The notes: generated from the letters alone by a model not told the origin. Numbered from the stretch's first letter, positions 1 to 6,758 are shown. The stretch: DNA of 7,747 bases from Flavobacterium psychrophilum (GCA_945866505.1 CAMBHH010000163.1:1-7747), one strand, 5' to 3'. Program-made: numbers and translations.

Positions 1-1264
1 CTCTGTTGAAAGCTTTTGCAATTTGCTCATACGTTACTTCTTCGAGTTGTTTTATTTTTACAGCATCGGGCGAATAGAAAACCACAGCAACATCGGCATA
101 TTCTAATGCTCCTTCATATTCTTTCAGAAATTCGGCATTCAAACTACTGTAAGTATGCAATTCTAAGCAAGCTATCAAAGTTCGGTTTGGATATTGCTCC
201 TTCACGGCTTTTGTGGTTGCAGCTACTTTGCTTGGTGAATGGGCGAAATCTTTGTAAGCCACTTTCCCTTTTCCTTCTGCAATTTTTTCTAATCGTTTGG
301 ATGCTCCTTTGAAACTAGCAATGGCTTCATAAAAATCGGCTTCATCGACGCCCATATTTTGGCAAATCCATTTGGCTCCAGCCAAGTTGTTCAAATTATG
401 TGCGCCAAAAACTTCGATTGGCATTGCTCCTTCTGGAGTATCTAGCAAGGTAACACCATCTTTTACTTCGTATTTTGGAGTCGTATAAGGAATTTTTCGG
501 ATAGGATTCAAAGCCGCTTCCGCAACACGATTAACTTCTGGATCTTCTTCGTTATAAACTAATATTCCACCATTTGTAATTTTTGAAATGAAAGTTTCAA
601 ATTGTTCGACATAGAAATCATAGGTTGGAAAAACATTGATATGATCCCAAGCAATTCCAGAAATCAAAGCAATATTAGGCTGATACAAATGAAATTTTGG
701 TCTGCGGTCTATTGGCGAAGACAAATATTCATCGCCTTCCAAAACGATAAAATCATTCTCCTCTGTAAGATGAACCATCGTGTCAAAACCTTCTAATTGA
801 GCTCCCACCATATAATCCACTTCAATACTATGAAAGTGCATCACGTGCAAAATCATTGAAGTAATAGTTGTTTTTCCGTGCGAACCACCAATGACTACTC
901 GGGTTTTGTTTTTGGATTGCTCATAAAGAAATTCTGGATAGGAATAAATTTTCAAACCCAATTCTTGCGCTTTCAATAATTCGGGATTATCGGCTTTCGC
1001 GTGCATTCCAAGAATTACGGCTTCGATATCTTGAGTTATCTTTTCGGGAAACCAACCCATTTCTGCCGGTAAAATTCCTTTTTTCTCCAAACGAGTTTTT
1101 GATGGTTCGAAAATCGCATCGTCACTTCCAGTAACTTGATATTCTTTATTATGTAATGCCAATGCTAGATTATGCATTGCGCTTCCGCCAATGGCGATAA
1201 AGTGAAGCCCCCTAGCCCCCGAAGGGGGAACAGCTCCATTGTTTTTAGTATTATTGAAATTCAT
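1..1264 (-). CDS. mpl: Mpl-type Mur ligase (UDP-N-acetylmuramate:L-Ala-gamma-D-Glu-meso-Dap ligase), C-terminus off the window
   Basis: This cytoplasmic ATP-dependent ligase would attach the recycled tripeptide L-Ala-gamma-D-Glu-meso-Dap to UDP-MurNAc, bypassing MurC, MurD and MurE. The 421 visible residues are continuous. They show a Rossmann start FIAIGGSAMHNLA (22-34), a P-loop GGSHGKTT (126-133), EGDEY (176-180), WDHINVF (206-212), FGAHNLNNLAG (286-296), KGASKRLEKI (319-328) and DFAHSPSK (339-346). The AMHNLA and GASKRLE signatures fit Mpl better than MurC. The family is about 450 residues long, so roughly 30 are missing beyond the edge. Homologues normally begin within a few residues of HFIAIGG. 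Here 20 residues precede it, and residues 12-20 are encoded by a palindromic repeat. No ATG, GTG or TTG lies between the ATG at 1264 and HFIAIGG, so that ATG is the most likely start. No Shine-Dalgarno is present. A lone TAnnTTTG match (TAGATTTG, 1310-1303) lies upstream without a -33 partner. The gene follows the TPR gene after 65 bp on the same strand. Confidence 0.9.
   Translation of the reverse strand, partial: MNFNNTKNNGAVPPSGARGLHFIAIGGSAMHNLALALHNKEYQVTGSDDAIFEPSKTRLEKKGILPAEMGWFPEKITQDIEAVILGMHAKADNPELLKAQELGLKIYSYPEFLYEQSKNKTRVVIGGSHGKTTITSMILHVMHFHSIEVDYMVGAQLEGFDTMVHLTEENDFIVLEGDEYLSSPIDRRPKFHLYQPNIALISGIAWDHINVFPTYDFYVEQFETFISKITNGGILVYNEEDPEVNRVAEAALNPIRKIPYTTPKYEVKDGVTLLDTPEGAMPIEVFGAHNLNNLAGAKWICQNMGVDEADFYEAIASFKGASKRLEKIAEGKGKVAYKDFAHSPSKVAATTKAVKEQYPNRTLIACLELHTYSSLNAEFLKEYEGALEYADVAVVFYSPDAVKIKQLEEVTYEQIAKAFNR
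1205..1230 (+). repeat. 26-bp GC-rich palindromic repeat, copy 1, inside the 5' end of mpl
   Basis: The plus strand reads AAG-C5-TAG-C5-GAA-G5-AA. The second C5 and the G5 form a perfect hairpin around a GAA triloop, which becomes UUC or UUCG in the mpl mRNA. It matches copy 2 at 1315-1340 in inverted orientation at 25 of 26 positions, differing only in TAG versus TAA. It is sharply more GC-rich than its surroundings. In mpl it is read as nine in-frame residues (V12 to L20, VPPSGARGL) placed directly before the conserved HFIAIGG strand. Its form resembles dispersed REP-like palindromes. A family-wide distribution cannot be shown from one window. Confidence 0.88.
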
Positions 1265-1314
1265 AATTGTTATTAAATTATATTTTTTGAATGTTTTATT
1301 TACAAATCTAGGAA

Positions 1315-1340
1315 TTCCCCCTTCGGGGGTTAGGGGGCTT
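1315..1340 (-). repeat. 26-bp GC-rich palindromic repeat, copy 2, at the 3' end of the TPR gene
   Basis: The minus strand reads AAG-C5-TAA-C5-GAA-G5-AA, the same unit as copy 1 but on the opposite strand and 84 bp away. The TAA between the two C tracts is the stop codon of the TPR gene, and the preceding codons give its terminal Lys-Ala-Pro. In the TPR transcript the C5-GAA-G5 hairpin directly follows the stop codon. No U tract follows it, so it is not a standard intrinsic terminator, although it could protect the mRNA 3' end or attenuate read-through into mpl. Confidence 0.88.
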
Positions 1341-1983
1341 TCCTCATCTTGTTTTTATACAAATTATCCAGCATTTGCGCACCAACTTTCGTACTTCCTG
1401 CAGCAATTGCTTTTTTATATTGCTGTTCTGCAGCGGTATATCGCTTAAAATATTCTTCGATTTGACCTCTAGATAAATAACCATCAACAGGTGACAATTT
1501 AAGCAATTCATTCGAATATTTTATTGCTTTTATTTCGCTGCCACCCACAATTCCGGGCAATTGAATGTATATCATCACCAATGCCCAACGCGCTTCGATA
1601 TGCTTTGGATTGAGTGCAATCGCTTTTTCGAAGGATTCCTTCACTTCTCCAATCATTCCAAGAGCCTTGAATTTATTCGAATCTTTGGCTTTCATTCCAA
1701 GCGCACCACCATATTTATAAAAATAATTGGCTTCGGATGGTTTTAGTTGTTTCAGTTTTTTGTAATACAAAATGGCTTTGTCCCAAGATTTATTATGCCC
1801 AGCAATGTCGCCCAAGTATTCTATCGTTTTTAAATGAGAAGGATTCTCTTTTAGAAAGCTTTCAAAAATAGGCTGTGCCTGTTCGTATTTTCCTTCTTTT
1901 AATAATTTCTCGCCTTTATCGAAATTGGATTGAGCCAAAATTAAAAAAGGGAATGCTAAAAAGACAATTATTATTTTTTTCAT
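1330..1983 (-). CDS. Secreted tetratricopeptide-repeat protein
   Basis: The 217-residue product starts with a signal peptide (MKKIIIVFLAFPFLILAQS, likely cleaved near residue 18), so it should act in the periplasm or envelope. Helical TPR units follow. One is clear at about 20-52 (GEKLLKEGKYEQAQPIFESF, ending in the typical NP). A second spans about 53-85, a third lies around 113-128 (SFEKAIALNPKHIEA), and a last one is at about 172-200. A less regular stretch (about 95-112 and 140-160) separates them. TPR proteins are protein-binding scaffolds. No enzymatic motif is visible and the partner is unknown. The extreme C terminus (KAP) and the stop codon come from the palindromic repeat, so the gene may have lost or changed its original end. 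The neighbouring mpl on the same strand suggests co-transcription but not a shared function. Confidence 0.85.
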   Translation of the reverse strand: MKKIIIVFLAFPFLILAQSNFDKGEKLLKEGKYEQAQPIFESFLKENPSHLKTIEYLGDIAGHNKSWDKAILYYKKLKQLKPSEANYFYKYGGALGMKAKDSNKFKALGMIGEVKESFEKAIALNPKHIEARWALVMIYIQLPGIVGGSEIKAIKYSNELLKLSPVDGYLSRGQIEEYFKRYTAAEQQYKKAIAAGSTKVGAQMLDNLYKNKMRKAP

Positions 1984-1987
1984 TGTT

Positions 1988-1995
1988 CAAAAATA
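1988..1995 (-). promoter_or_regulatory. Possible -7 element for the TPR gene
   Basis: TATTTTTG on the minus strand fits the Bacteroidota -7 consensus TAnnTTTG. Its last base is only four bases before the TPR start codon, so a transcript from here would be nearly leaderless. No TTG or TTTG was found at the expected -33 distance, so the element rests on the -7 match alone. The region is very A/T-rich, and a chance match is quite possible. Confidence 0.28.
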
Positions 1996-2085
1996 GGAAA
2001 ATTTATAAGATGATAGCTAGATATTTTTGCTTAATAGCAAACCAAATCATAACATATAACAAACATTCACCTAACATTATCCCCT

Positions 2086-2093
2086 TACTTTCG
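2086..2093 (+). promoter_or_regulatory. Possible -7 element for the phosphoesterase-glycosyltransferase pair
   Basis: TACTTTCG differs from TAnnTTTG at one base. The nearest -33 candidate is a weak TTC at 2066-2068, 17 bp upstream. A transcript from here would have a leader of about 100 nt before the phosphoesterase start. A second match, TATTTTTG at 2022-2029, fits the -7 consensus fully and overlaps an inverted repeat TTTGC-TTAATA-GCAAA (2026-2041). Transcription could therefore begin at either place. The sequence alone does not decide. Confidence 0.3.
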
Positions 2094-2195
2094 TAAAAAC
2101 TTTTTATGAAATGAGCACTAGTCAAAATCATTTGCAAGCACAGAAAGTTATGTGCGAATTACATATGACCGATATAAATCTATAAATATCATCAT

Positions 2196-3014
2196 ATGAA
2201 AAGAAAGAGAAAAATACCTTTAGTAGTCATTAGCGATGTTCATCTTGGTACTTATGGCTGTCAAGCCAAAGAATTACTGCATTATTTAAAATCTATTCAA
2301 CCCCAAACCTTAGTTTTAAACGGCGACATTATTGATATGTGGAGTTTTAGCAAACGCTATTTTCCTGCAGCTCATATGGAAGTCTTGCGTTACATCATAA
2401 AAATGTCCAATTCAGGAACTCGTGTAATTTACATTACCGGAAATCACGATGAAGCTTTACGAAAATACTCCGATTTTATCTTGGGAAACTTGGAATTAGT
2501 CGATAAACTAATCTTGGATTTAGATGGCAAAAAAACTTGGATTTTTCACGGTGATGTATTTGATTCTTCTACGAAAGGATATGCTAAGATTCTAGCAAAA
2601 TTAGGTGGAAAAGGATACGATTTATTAATTTTGATCAACAGTATTGTCAATTGGTTTTTAGTTTTGCTAGATCGAGAAAAAAGAAGTTTTTCAAAAGCTA
2701 TAAAAAACAGTGTCAAGAAAGCCGTTGCCTTTATATCCAATTTTGAAACTACCGCAGCAGAAATCGCCATCGAAAAAAATTATAGTTATGTGGTTTGCGG
2801 TCACATTCATATGCCTCAAAAGAAAATAGTTAAAACGGAAAAAGGTTCAGTGATGTATTTAAATAGTGGAGATTGGATAGAAAACCTTACTGCATTGGAG
2901 TACAAGAACGAAAAATGGAAAATTTATTACTACAAAAAATCTGATTTTTCTCAAATAGAAAGTAAAGAAAATGTTGAAATTAATGACATCGTCTCCAAAA
3001 TCTTATCGAATTAA
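2196..3014 (+). CDS. Calcineurin-like metallophosphoesterase, LpxH-like (COG2908 type)
   Basis: This 272-residue protein has the complete two-metal phosphoesterase motif set: SDVHLG (13-18, D14 and H16), GDIID (43-47), GNHD (82-85), HGD (118-120) and GHIH (202-205), followed by NSGDW (223-227). Family members cleave pyrophosphate or phosphate esters. LpxH itself splits UDP-2,3-diacylglucosamine in lipid A synthesis. Classical LpxH has GNRD where this protein has GNHD, so it may be a paralogue with another substrate rather than the lipid A enzyme, and no lpxH symbol is given. The hydrophobic stretch at about 142-159 (DLLILINSIVNWFLVLLD) is probably a membrane-contacting cap helix, since there is no signal peptide. 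The product should be cytoplasmic and membrane-associated. The start is the only ATG immediately before the conserved IPLVVISDVHLG. A glycosyltransferase follows after 45 bp. Confidence 0.85.
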   Translation: MKRKRKIPLVVISDVHLGTYGCQAKELLHYLKSIQPQTLVLNGDIIDMWSFSKRYFPAAHMEVLRYIIKMSNSGTRVIYITGNHDEALRKYSDFILGNLELVDKLILDLDGKKTWIFHGDVFDSSTKGYAKILAKLGGKGYDLLILINSIVNWFLVLLDREKRSFSKAIKNSVKKAVAFISNFETTAAEIAIEKNYSYVVCGHIHMPQKKIVKTEKGSVMYLNSGDWIENLTALEYKNEKWKIYYYKKSDFSQIESKENVEINDIVSKILSN

Positions 3015-3059
3015 GAATAGTGCTTTTTAGAAAATTACTTTCAAATAATTAAAAAATCA

Positions 3060-4052
3060 ATGAAAATATTTTATGCCATACAAGCCACAGGCAATGGACA
3101 CATCAGTAGAGCTATACAATTGTATCCTTATCTACAAAAATTTGGCGATGTCGATTTTTTCTTTAGTGGTAACAATGCGAGTTTGAATGCTGACTTGCCC
3201 ATAAAATTCAGAAGTGAAGGTTGTAGTTTGCATTACAGCAAATGTGGTGGCTTGAATTATTGGGATATTGCCAAGAATATTCAACCTATCCAAATGTATA
3301 AAGATGCCAAATCATTGCCTTTGAAAGACTATGATGTTGTAATCAACGATTTTGATTCCATTACTTCCTTGGCGTGTAAAATGCAGAAAGTACAGTCAGT
3401 ACAATTTGGACATCAAGCCAGCTTTGTTTCAGAAGCTACTCCAAGACCCGAAAAAAGGAGTATCATGGGCGAAATGATTCTCAAACATTATGCTCCTTCC
3501 CCTAAGCATATCGGATTGCATTTTGAAAAATATGATTCCTTTATTCATCCTCCCATCATCAAAGATGAAATTGTTCACGCCGAACCCAAAGACCTGAAGC
3601 ACATTACCGTTTACCTTCCTTCCTTCGACAAAGATTGTTTGGAAAAGGCATTCAATAAAATTCATGACGTGCAATTTCATTGGTTTTTGAATGACATTAA
3701 AACAAAACATACCGTTGGAAATATTACTTATTTTCCAGTCAATCAAAAACTTTTCAACGAAAGTTTGATCCATTGTCACGGAATCATTACCGGTGGTGGA
3801 TTTGAAACTCCTGCCGAAGCTTTGTATATTGGAAAAAAGATATTGAGTATCCCCATTCGCAATCATTATGAACAAGAATGCAATGCGGCGGCATTAAAAA
3901 AAATGGGCGTTCCTGTGGTTTATGAAGTGGGTAATAATTTTGATACAATTATAGAAAATTGGTTAGGCTCTGACGTAATTTATCCAAAAATGCAAGCCAA
4001 TAATATTAATGAGACATTGCAATTTTTGTTCGACACTTATGCCTCTTCATAA
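3060..4052 (+). CDS. GT-B glycosyltransferase, MJ1255-like family
   Basis: The 330-residue product begins directly with the first beta strand (MKIFYAIQATGNGHISRA). GNGHISRA (11-18) is the N-terminal glycine loop typical of GT28/MGDG-synthase-like GT-B enzymes. The C-terminal half carries the donor-nucleotide site ITGGGFETPAEAL (243-255) and the closing PIRNHYEQECNAAAL (265-279), where conserved Glu, Gln and Asn residues are expected to contact the sugar nucleotide. FGHQ (116-119) lies in the N-terminal domain. No signal peptide or membrane helix is visible, so it probably works at the cytoplasmic face of the inner membrane. The length fits the MJ1255-like family. The acceptor is not readable from sequence. 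Pairing with a phosphoesterase of lipid A type, 45 bp upstream on the same strand, suggests a glycolipid or envelope glycan. No promoter is obvious in the 45-bp gap. Confidence 0.83.
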   Translation: MKIFYAIQATGNGHISRAIQLYPYLQKFGDVDFFFSGNNASLNADLPIKFRSEGCSLHYSKCGGLNYWDIAKNIQPIQMYKDAKSLPLKDYDVVINDFDSITSLACKMQKVQSVQFGHQASFVSEATPRPEKRSIMGEMILKHYAPSPKHIGLHFEKYDSFIHPPIIKDEIVHAEPKDLKHITVYLPSFDKDCLEKAFNKIHDVQFHWFLNDIKTKHTVGNITYFPVNQKLFNESLIHCHGIITGGGFETPAEALYIGKKILSIPIRNHYEQECNAAALKKMGVPVVYEVGNNFDTIIENWLGSDVIYPKMQANNINETLQFLFDTYASS

Positions 4053-4207
4053 TAGACTACGAAAACGTGCTTTTACAAAAAAACTGCGCCACACAAAAAA
4101 AGCCAACCCGGACTGTTCTGGAAAACCTTTCTGCGTTTACTAAAAATGAAATATTTTTTATTTCTCTTTGAAATTTTACCTACATTTACTGCAACAGATT
4201 ATATCTT

Positions 4208-4885
4208 ATGTCCGAAGAACTAAAATATTGGTATTTGCGGGATCACAAGTTATTTTGGACATTGAGTATGTCACAAATTAAACAGTTGTGTATTATAACA
4301 GGTTTTAAAAAAGCCAAAAAAGGGGATATTATTTATTTCTCTTCCTCTGATGTACCTCGGATATTTTTACTCAAAAAAGGGAATATTAAAATTGTAGAGA
4401 TTGACCAAGACGGAAACGAAACCTTAAAAGATATTATTCAGAAAGGGGATTTGTTTGGCGAATTGACTTTGGAAAATGATAAAAACTCCAACGAATATGC
4501 TAAAGCACTTACTGATGAAGTTGCTATTTGTAGTTTCTTAATGTCGGACTTTGAGAACCTGATGTTGCAAAACCCAAATTTAGCGTTGACCTATACTAAG
4601 TTCGTTGGGCTTAAAATGAAACGTATCAAAAATAATTATTCCAATTTAATGTCTAAAGATGCCAAAACCCGTTTGTTTACCTTCATAAAGGAATGGGCTG
4701 AAAAAGAAGGCAAGAAAGATGGAAATAAAGTCACTATCGATAACTACTTGACTCAAGCCGATATTGCTCAAATCATTGGCACTTCTCGCCAAACCGCAAC
4801 GCAATTGCTCAACGAAATGGAAGAAAAGCAATTGATTTTTTATACTAGAAAAGAGATTTTGATTGATGATATTACCAAATTATAA
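4208..4885 (+). CDS. Crp/Fnr-family transcriptional regulator with atypical ligand pocket
   Basis: The 225-residue protein has the Crp/Fnr layout. A cyclic-nucleotide-binding-like beta roll spans about 20-120, including KKGDIIYF (37-44), LKKGNIKIVEIDQDGNE (55-71) and GDLFGELTL (80-88). A long dimerisation helix covers about 125-150, and a winged helix-turn-helix lies at about 181-206 (LTQADIAQIIGTSRQTATQL, a textbook HTH_Crp). The region after GEL, which in E. coli CRP carries Arg82-Ser83 for the cAMP phosphate, reads ENDKNSNEYAKAL here and lacks that pair. Only two cysteines occur (C28, C108), so there is no FNR-type [4Fe-4S] cluster. The ligand is therefore unknown or absent. Upstream sequence is A/T-rich, with a weak TACATTTA at 4181-4188 as the only -7 candidate. 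The gene appears to stand alone. The nearest gene downstream faces it. Confidence 0.9.
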   Translation: MSEELKYWYLRDHKLFWTLSMSQIKQLCIITGFKKAKKGDIIYFSSSDVPRIFLLKKGNIKIVEIDQDGNETLKDIIQKGDLFGELTLENDKNSNEYAKALTDEVAICSFLMSDFENLMLQNPNLALTYTKFVGLKMKRIKNNYSNLMSKDAKTRLFTFIKEWAEKEGKKDGNKVTIDNYLTQADIAQIIGTSRQTATQLLNEMEEKQLIFYTRKEILIDDITKL

Positions 4886-4953
4886 TTTCATTCTGTGCAA
4901 TTAGCTGTCAATTTGAGTTAAGAGTATGTTTTTCAGTCCTTAAAGCTTTCTTT

Positions 4954-4988
4954 TTTTGCAATCAATGGAATTCAATTTATTTGCAAAA
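4954..4988. repeat. A/T-rich inverted repeat between convergent genes
   Basis: TTTTGCAA (4954-4961) and TTGCAAAA (4981-4988) can form an 8-bp stem with a 19-nt loop in the gap between the converging regulator and DUF6029 genes. On the minus strand a run of A rather than T follows, and on the plus strand the T run precedes it. It is therefore not a classical intrinsic terminator on either strand. The stem is weak and may be chance in such A/T-rich DNA. No better terminator was seen in this gap. Confidence 0.3.
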
Positions 4989-5024
4989 CACTTTTGAAGC
5001 ATAATTTGAAAGCCCTCATTTTGT

Positions 5025-6668
5025 TTAAAAGGAGTAATTAAAATTTAATGTTAGCCCAGAACTTTCAGGAACAAAACGGCAAACTCCTCCAATGCAAACC
5101 AATCCGCCACGCTGTCTTCCATAACTTAGTTGAACGCGTGTCGCACTTTTAGAATATGTGGTTCCAAAACTATAATAGTTTATTTTTTTACTATTGTCTG
5201 TATTTCCATAGTTATACAAATTGTTATTAAAAACAGACCATTGGCTATTGAAATTATATTCTATTAATCCTGCTGCCCAGTTTTTAAAACTCGCATCAGC
5301 CCATTGGTGTTGCAGTTCCAATTTTAAGGTTTTGCTACCCGAAAAATTATACAAATTATCCAAAACCACCGTTTTACTATTGACTTCGCCAACGGTTTCT
5401 TCGACATATTTTGCGTTGTAATATTGCTGCAAATAGGTGAAAATTGAAGTCCACTTTTTAGTAACATTTTTTCTGATTTCTATGCTATAATCGGTGTAAA
5501 ATTTTTCTCCAAAGCCTAAAAAATCAGCTTCATACTTTCTTTGGTTTGCATCATACCGCCCTTTTAAACCGTGCCATAGCGATGTGTTAAAAGCAATGTT
5601 CAAACCATTTTTACCACCTAGGGTACTTCCTTTTTTCAGATTATAAAAAACATCTATTTGTCCGCCAATTTCTCCTGCCTTGTTACCATCAGGTTCAAAA
5701 CGAATGTTGGGTTGGGCTTGATAGACATAAATATTGGTTAAACTATAATCGAACTGTTTTGTAATGGATGGAATGTAATTCAGTAATCCTTCATTAAAGC
5801 TATTTCGAGATAATTTTCTTTCCGAGTATAAACCAAAATTTTCGGTTCGCCGTAAATTGGCGTTCACTCCAAATCCCTTTTTGGCATAGCCCAAGTTGAG
5901 CAATAAAGCATCACCATCAAAAAGATATTCAGGCTTAACACTTTCAAATTCTACCAAAGCATCTTTTGATTTGAATACATATTCCACATCAAATGAAAAT
6001 CCTTTACGTTTAAAAAAGCCTCTGCTAGAAACTAAATAAACATTTGATGGCACGTCGATTTCTGGTTCGTGTTTGTTTACAAAACTAAAGCCAAGACCGT
6101 AATTCGAGGTTTTGCTTTTCAGGATACTAGAAATTTTCAAGTCTGTATTAAATCCAAAAAGCGTACTCTCTGATAAATCTGTGGCAAAACCGTTACGTTG
6201 GCTTCCATAAATTGTGGTTAATTCTAAAGCTTTCCAAGGTTTGTATTTAATTTTTCCGCCGACCAATGAGTTTTGAATACCAAGCGGTTTGTCTTCCCAA
6301 GTTCTTAAAACTAGACCGTTACCAAATTTTTCATAAAAGTGTCCAACTGTTACATCTAATGTGTTTTTGGGATTTGAATAATTTAAATAAAACGTCCCAA
6401 GCTTTGTGCCTTCAAATTTTGGAGAATAATTAAGCAATGCTTTAGACTCGTAACTTTCTACCTGGATTCCAGTAGTAAAATTATGGAAACTATAATCTAG
6501 CTTTAAATAACTATTTGCTCGAAGTCGATCATCAGCTTCGGTAGGTTCAAGTTTGATTTTTGCATCATCTAGATACCAAGCGCCATAGGATTCGGTACTT
6601 CCCGAAAGTTGAGAATAACTAGCAGTACTAACAATAAAAAGGCAAATAAGAAGGATTATTTTTTTCAT
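5025..6668 (-). CDS. DUF6029 family outer-membrane beta-barrel protein
   Basis: The 547-residue product has a signal peptide (MKKIILLICLFIVSTASYSQ, cleaved near residue 19). It is then almost entirely made of alternating hydrophobic and polar stretches rich in Tyr, Phe, Asn and Gly, as in amphipathic beta strands. It ends in a typical C-terminal strand with a terminal Phe (LTLNFNYSF). Early conserved-looking parts are VGHFYEKFGNGLVLRTWEDKPLG (about 107-129) and GGKIKYKP. The end, QRGGLVCIGGVCRFVPESSG (520-539), matches what I recall as the DUF6029 signature. The fold and family support an outer-membrane location, but no transported substrate or enzymatic role is known to me. After the signal peptide the only cysteines are C525 and C530, which could form a disulfide in the last hairpin. 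A periplasmic TlpA-like thioredoxin is encoded 90 bp upstream on the same strand, so co-transcription is likely. No separate promoter of the TTTG/TAnnTTTG type was found in that gap. Confidence 0.85.
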   Translation of the reverse strand: MKKIILLICLFIVSTASYSQLSGSTESYGAWYLDDAKIKLEPTEADDRLRANSYLKLDYSFHNFTTGIQVESYESKALLNYSPKFEGTKLGTFYLNYSNPKNTLDVTVGHFYEKFGNGLVLRTWEDKPLGIQNSLVGGKIKYKPWKALELTTIYGSQRNGFATDLSESTLFGFNTDLKISSILKSKTSNYGLGFSFVNKHEPEIDVPSNVYLVSSRGFFKRKGFSFDVEYVFKSKDALVEFESVKPEYLFDGDALLLNLGYAKKGFGVNANLRRTENFGLYSERKLSRNSFNEGLLNYIPSITKQFDYSLTNIYVYQAQPNIRFEPDGNKAGEIGGQIDVFYNLKKGSTLGGKNGLNIAFNTSLWHGLKGRYDANQRKYEADFLGFGEKFYTDYSIEIRKNVTKKWTSIFTYLQQYYNAKYVEETVGEVNSKTVVLDNLYNFSGSKTLKLELQHQWADASFKNWAAGLIEYNFNSQWSVFNNNLYNYGNTDNSKKINYYSFGTTYSKSATRVQLSYGRQRGGLVCIGGVCRFVPESSGLTLNFNYSF

Positions 6669-6758
6669 CTGTGTGCAATATTTGTTTTTTAATGGAAGAT
6701 GGAACGCTTATAATCATTTCCCTGTGTGTCAATAACAATAGTACTAGGCCTTTCATTT

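Noticed and set aside
1..1264. Assignment of the left-edge ligase as MurC.
   Set aside because: HFIAIGGSAMHNLA and FKGASKRLEKI are more typical of Mpl than of MurC.
1239..1448. Plus-strand open frame crossing the mpl/TPR junction and containing IPPSGVRGL.
   Set aside because: It is antisense to the TPR gene and the repeat. The recognisable peptide is just the repeat read in one frame.
4108..4121. Small hairpin CCGGA-CTGT-TCTGG in a locally GC-richer patch between the glycosyltransferase and the Crp/Fnr gene.
   Set aside because: The stem is five pairs with one G-U wobble and no T tract follows on the plus strand, so it is not a convincing terminator or RNA gene.
4941..4957. AAAGCTTT followed by a T run as an intrinsic terminator of the Crp/Fnr gene.
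   Set aside because: AAAGCTTT is a perfect palindrome with no loop, so it cannot form a stable terminator hairpin.
6707..6732. TTGACA and TATAAG on the minus strand upstream of the DUF6029 gene, resembling an E. coli sigma-70 promoter.
   Set aside because: The spacer is only 14 bp and Bacteroidota use a different consensus. Read as chance.
6628..6756. A 42-residue minus-strand frame beginning MKGLVLLLL just after the tlpA-like stop codon and overlapping the DUF6029 start.
   Set aside because: It overlaps the DUF6029 signal peptide in another frame, has no recognisable domain after the first residues, and is short enough to be chance.
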